From DAOTWA01 sp034435955 (GTDB taxonomy: Bacteria; Chloroflexota; Anaerolineae; Anaerolineales; Anaerolineaceae), in assembly GCA_034435955.1 (NCBI GenBank), contig DAOTWA010000087.1, forward strand, positions 1-8,300: a stretch of DNA of 8,300 nucleotides, read 5' to 3'. This document shows positions 6,537 to 8,300 of the stretch, in pieces (the stretch's first letter is position 1; each line of letters begins with the position of its first letter). The position numbers and the translations under genes were made by a program. Under the pieces are notes generated by a model. That model saw only the letters and a program-made list of their open reading frames with translations, made no database searches and was not told where the DNA came from.

Positions 6537-6551
6537 TTAGTCTTATACCAC

Positions 6552-6580
6552 ATTATAGGGCAATCCATAGAAATACACAA
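6552..6580 (-). promoter_or_regulatory. Sigma70-type promoter of the padR-transporter operon
   Basis: On the minus strand TTGTGT (-35, plus positions 6575-6580) is followed after exactly 17 bases by a perfect TATAAT (-10, plus positions 6552-6557). Transcription should start near 6545, giving a leader of about 34 bases that contains two palindromic repeats. Confidence 0.75.
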
Positions 6581-6589
6581 GTTTAAATG

Positions 6590-6600
6590 ACATGTTATGT
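6590..6600. promoter_or_regulatory. Short inverted repeat ACAT-N3-ATGT upstream of the padR promoter
   Basis: ACATGTTATGT lies 10 bp upstream of the -35 box. PadR proteins often bind ATGT/ACAT half-sites, usually ordered ATGT-N8-ACAT; here the order and spacing differ, so this is only a weak candidate site. Confidence 0.25.
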
Positions 6601-6616
6601 TGATTAAAATCCTGGC

Positions 6617-6627
6617 GTATTCAATAA
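6617..6627. repeat. Palindromic operator-like repeat, copy 3 (GTATTCAATAA)
   Basis: Shares the 11 bases TATTCAATAAC (6618-6628) with copy 1 (6512-6522), and differs from the perfect palindrome at one end. It lies upstream of the padR -35 box, next to the terminator of the neighbouring operon, so it could be an auxiliary site. Confidence 0.4.
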
Positions 6628-6628
6628 C

Positions 6629-6661
6629 AAGACCAGTTCCTGGGAAGCAGGAGCTGGTCTT
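6629..6661 (-). terminator. Hairpin terminator of the padR2-DUF5320 operon
   Basis: A 14-bp stem (6629-6642 with 6648-6661, one G-U pair, loop GGAAG) lies just after the DUF5320 stop codon. On the minus strand it is followed by CTTGTTATT, a modest T-rich tract. It separates this operon from the padR-transporter promoter downstream. Confidence 0.75.
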
Positions 6662-6683
6662 TGCGGCGATCAAAACCGGTGAA

Positions 6684-6959
6684 TCAGGATGATTTTGATT
6701 TTTCCAATGCGTCCAGCCGGTTATTGATCACGTCCAGCAAGCTCTGAAGCCAGCTTTTACGATGCTCCAGCAGGGCTTTTTTCTCATCCGGCGTCAGATC
6801 GGGCGAATAACCCACCCAATCGGGCCGCCAAAAGCGGTGAGAGCCCGTCCAGCGCCCATAAGGTCGACCTGATCGGCCGCCGATCCCGCCGCCGCAGGGT
6901 CCCAGCCCTCTTCCAACTGGGCCGGTGCCAAAAGGTCCTGTTCCATCTCCAAACGGCAT
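6684..6959 (-). CDS. DUF5320-like Gly-rich small protein
   Basis: 91 aa. The N-terminus MPFGDGTGPFGTGPVGRGLG followed by PCGGG matches the MPxGDGTGPxGxGP-GRGxGxC signature of DUF5320 proteins. A basic/aromatic stretch (HRFWRPDWVG, about 41-50) leads into a C-terminal amphipathic helix (about 56-88, LTPDEKKALLEH ... RLDALEKS) that could form a coiled coil. There is one cysteine (Cys22). The function is unknown; such proteins are, in my recollection, common in anaerobes near NifX-like metal-cluster-binding and MinD/Mrp-type ATPase genes. AAAGGAGT at 6965-6972 sits 5 bases before the ATG and overlaps the stop codon region of padR2, 13 bp away, so the two form an operon that ends at the hairpin at 6629-6661. 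Confidence 0.8.
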   Translation of the reverse strand: MPFGDGTGPFGTGPVGRGLGPCGGGIGGRSGRPYGRWTGSHRFWRPDWVGYSPDLTPDEKKALLEHRKSWLQSLLDVINNRLDALEKSKSS

Positions 6960-6972
6960 ATTCGACTCCTTT

Positions 6973-7356
6973 CTAGTCTGATCCTCGCTCTAAAAGCGAT
7001 GAAATAATCTCCCTTACCTTGCCGAGCTCGTGCTTCCAGCCCTCCAGGGCTTCTTCACCTTGGGAGGCCAGGCGGTAGATGCGCCGGGGCGGGCCCTGGG
7101 TTTGCGAGGTGTCCCAATCCGATTGGATCCACCCCAGCTCCTCCATCTCACGCAGGGTCCGGTAGACCACGCTGGGGTGGATGGTGCCCATTCCTAACGC
7201 ATCGAGATCGGTGAGCAAGGTATAACCGTGCCGGGCCTTTTCCTTGATCAGGATCAACAAGGCCGGTTCGAGCAGCGAGACGGTCAGGGGCGTATGGTGC
7301 ATCGGATATTCACCGCCGCCCATGCCCATCATCCAGCCCCGATGATGTCTTGGCAT
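6973..7356 (-). CDS. PadR-family regulator with His/Met-rich N-terminal extension
   Basis: 127 aa from the ATG at 7356, chosen because GGAGGT at 7365-7370 gives 8-base spacing; a GTG at 7362 is only 2 bases away from that site. The winged helix runs from about residue 26 to 100: ARHGYTLL (41-48), recognition helix SVVYRTLREME (62-72), wing to RRIYRLASQG (91-100). The C-terminal helix is short, so this is the small (PadR-s1) type without the large C-terminal domain. The first 21 residues are unusual: MPRHHRGWMMGMGGG and then PMHH, with four His and five Met and no Cys. That suggests metal contact, perhaps sensing (inference). It probably controls itself and the DUF5320 gene, and possibly the divergent DUF364 gene. 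Confidence 0.88.
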   Translation of the reverse strand: MPRHHRGWMMGMGGGEYPMHHTPLTVSLLEPALLILIKEKARHGYTLLTDLDALGMGTIHPSVVYRTLREMEELGWIQSDWDTSQTQGPPRRIYRLASQGEEALEGWKHELGKVREIISSLLERGSD

Positions 7357-7364
7357 CTGCACTT

Positions 7365-7370
7365 ACCTCC
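7365..7370 (-). promoter_or_regulatory. Ribosome binding site GGAGGT of padR2
   Basis: Strong site 8 bases before the ATG at 7356 and only 2 bases before an alternative GTG at 7362. It favours the ATG. Confidence 0.6.
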
Positions 7371-7388
7371 GGTTTGATTTTCGCCGTT

Positions 7389-7417
7389 ATGATACCATAC
7401 TATTCTATTAATGTCAA
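7389..7417 (-). promoter_or_regulatory. Strong sigma70-type promoter of padR2-DUF5320
   Basis: On the minus strand a perfect TTGACA (plus 7412-7417) is followed after 17 bases by TATCAT (plus 7389-7394), preceded by TGG, an extended -10. Transcription should begin about 27 bases before the padR2 ATG. Confidence 0.8.
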
Positions 7418-7420
7418 TAG
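7405..7420. promoter_or_regulatory. Inverted repeat over the -35 box, candidate PadR2 operator
   Basis: CTATTAATGTCAATAG has 5-bp perfect arms (CTATT/AATAG) and contains the whole -35 hexamer of the padR2 promoter. A further CTATT precedes it directly (7400-7404). Binding here would block RNA polymerase, fitting autorepression (inference). Confidence 0.45.
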
Positions 7421-7506
7421 GTTATTTGCGATTATTCTCTATCGCATGTCATTCATCACGTGCAAGGGATGATTGATTTCATCTAAATACTTGAACCATT
7501 CTCCGC

Positions 7507-7512
7507 TATAAT
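7507..7512 (+). promoter_or_regulatory. Possible -10 box for the DUF364 gene
   Basis: A perfect TATAAT lies 90 bases before the ATG at 7603. No good -35 is found at 16-18 bases; TTGAAC at 7491-7496 is too close. The promoter may need an activator, or the match may be chance. Confidence 0.35.
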
Positions 7513-7602
7513 CATCTCAAACTGAGCCAATCAAGATCGTCTTTTCGAATTCCTATGGGTCTTTCCAATAGGGTTGGATAACACGATTCTGCTGGAGCCG
7601 TC

Positions 7603-8300
7603 ATGGAGCCAATCAAATCCCTTCTGGCAACCGTTCCTCTTGAACCAGTGCCCATCCGCCGAGTAGTGGTTGGGGTTCACTGGACGCTGGTTTCTAGCAA
7701 AACTTGCGGTCTGGCATCGACGCTGGTCGATTGCGCTCCGCACGGGGAATCAAAAATCAGAGATGCGGGAACGTTGCATCTGAAAACGGCCCAGGAACTG
7801 GCCCAATGGGTGCTTTCGGATAATTTGTTGGAAGCCAGCATTGGGATGGCGGCGTTGAATTCACTGATCGAGGTCGATGAAAATAAATTGACCCAGGTGA
7901 ACGCCGCTGAAGTCATTGCCCGGGAAGGTAGAGGCAAAAATGTGGCGGTGGTAGGACATTTTCCATTCGTCGCAAAGATTAAAAACCTGCTGAAAAATTG
8001 CTGGGTAATCGAGAAGCGCCCGTTTGGGGATGAATTTCCTGAAGAGGCGGCCAGTGAGCTGATCCCAAAGGCCGACGTTATCGCCATCACCGGCACGACT
8101 TTCGTCAACCACACCGTTGAAAAATTGCTTTCCCTGTGCCGACCGGGCTCCCTGGTGATGATCCTGGGTCCTACCACGCCGCTGGCGCCCATGTTGTTCG
8201 ATTACGGCGTCACCTATCTATCGGGCGCGCTGGTAGATGACGAAGAGGCAGCCATAGCCACGATCATCCAGGGGGCTTCTTTTCCCCAAGTGAAGGGTGT
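7603..8300 (+). CDS. DUF4213/DUF364 putative heavy-metal chelation protein (3' end outside window)
   Basis: At least 232 residues, open at the right edge; family members are about 250-270 aa, so little is missing. The N-terminal part (1-about 95, with VVVGVHWTLV and CGLASTL) fits the enolase-N-like DUF4213 domain. The C-terminal part is Rossmann-like DUF364: VAVVGHFPF (114-122), ITGTTFVNHT (161-170) and LGPTTPLAP (188-196), all family hallmarks. A solved member from Desulfitobacterium was proposed to have a heavy-metal chelation role; the reaction is unknown. The ATG has GGAG at 7594-7597, 5 bases upstream, and an in-frame TAA at 7579-7581 excludes a longer start. The gene is divergent from padR2 and next to a metal-chelate importer, which supports a metal role. 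Confidence 0.88.
   Translation, partial: MEPIKSLLATVPLEPVPIRRVVVGVHWTLVSSKTCGLASTLVDCAPHGESKIRDAGTLHLKTAQELAQWVLSDNLLEASIGMAALNSLIEVDENKLTQVNAAEVIAREGRGKNVAVVGHFPFVAKIKNLLKNCWVIEKRPFGDEFPEEAASELIPKADVIAITGTTFVNHTVEKLLSLCRPGSLVMILGPTTPLAPMLFDYGVTYLSGALVDDEEAAIATIIQGASFPQVKG

Noticed and set aside
5954..6586. 210-codon plus-strand open frame opposite padR
   Set aside because: Antisense to a clear PadR protein; no recognisable motif.
7453..7472. Inverted repeat TCATC/GATGA between padR2 and the DUF364 gene
   Set aside because: Arms of only 5 bp, not positioned on a promoter element; within chance expectation.
7677..8192. Long open frame on the minus strand (171 codons) opposite the DUF364 gene
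   Set aside because: Translation looks like an antisense shadow (Ser/Thr-rich, no family motif), while the plus strand encodes clear DUF364 motifs with a good ribosome site.

Overview
The window reads as one chromosomal segment of an anaerobic or facultative bacterium. Gene content (Cys-tailed YlbF-like proteins, FmdB zinc ribbon, DUF5320, DUF364, PadR regulators, a lipoprotein-type binding protein) and a GC content that looks slightly above 50% fit Chloroflexota (Anaerolineae-like) or a deep Firmicutes lineage. This is an impression from protein style, not a proven assignment. I see no rRNA, tRNA, CRISPR array or insertion sequence.

Layout. (1) 24-1389, plus strand: a tight four-gene cluster of two tandem YlbF-like helical proteins, an FmdB-type zinc ribbon and a small thioredoxin-fold protein. 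The first three end in a short Gly/Cys tail. (2) 1390-1602: a 213-bp leader with several possible RNA helices, followed by an eight-helix TSUP (TauE/SafE) exporter at 1603-2358. (3) 2469-6511, minus strand: a five-gene operon reading PadR regulator, lipoprotein binding protein, FecCD permease, FecE/BtuD-like ATPase, THEP1-like NTPase. Every junction is a 4-base stop/start overlap. It starts from a good sigma70-type promoter at 6552-6580 with two palindromic 11-bp repeats downstream and a third upstream. (4) 6629-7420, minus strand: a second PadR regulator with a His/Met-rich N-terminus and a DUF5320 protein, with a consensus promoter whose -35 box lies inside an inverted repeat, and a hairpin terminator. 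(5) 7603-8300, plus strand and divergent: a DUF4213/DUF364 (putative heavy-metal chelation) protein that runs off the right end.

How it may work together. The minus-strand operon is a metal-chelate (iron-siderophore, cobalamin, haem or Mo/W-type) uptake system under its own PadR repressor. DUF364 and DUF5320 proteins are, as far as I recall, often found near metal uptake or metal-cluster genes, so regions 3-5 look like a metal acquisition and homeostasis locus. Regions 1-2 look like a thiol/sulfur or Fe-S handling module: Cys tails, a zinc ribbon, a one-Cys thioredoxin-like protein and a possible sulfur-anion exporter. The best candidates for something undescribed are the shared Cys tails of three adjacent proteins, the NTPase built into the metal-chelate transporter operon, and the two PadR circuits with visible operators. 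The substrate and the biochemical role of the Cys-tail cluster cannot be read from this sequence.
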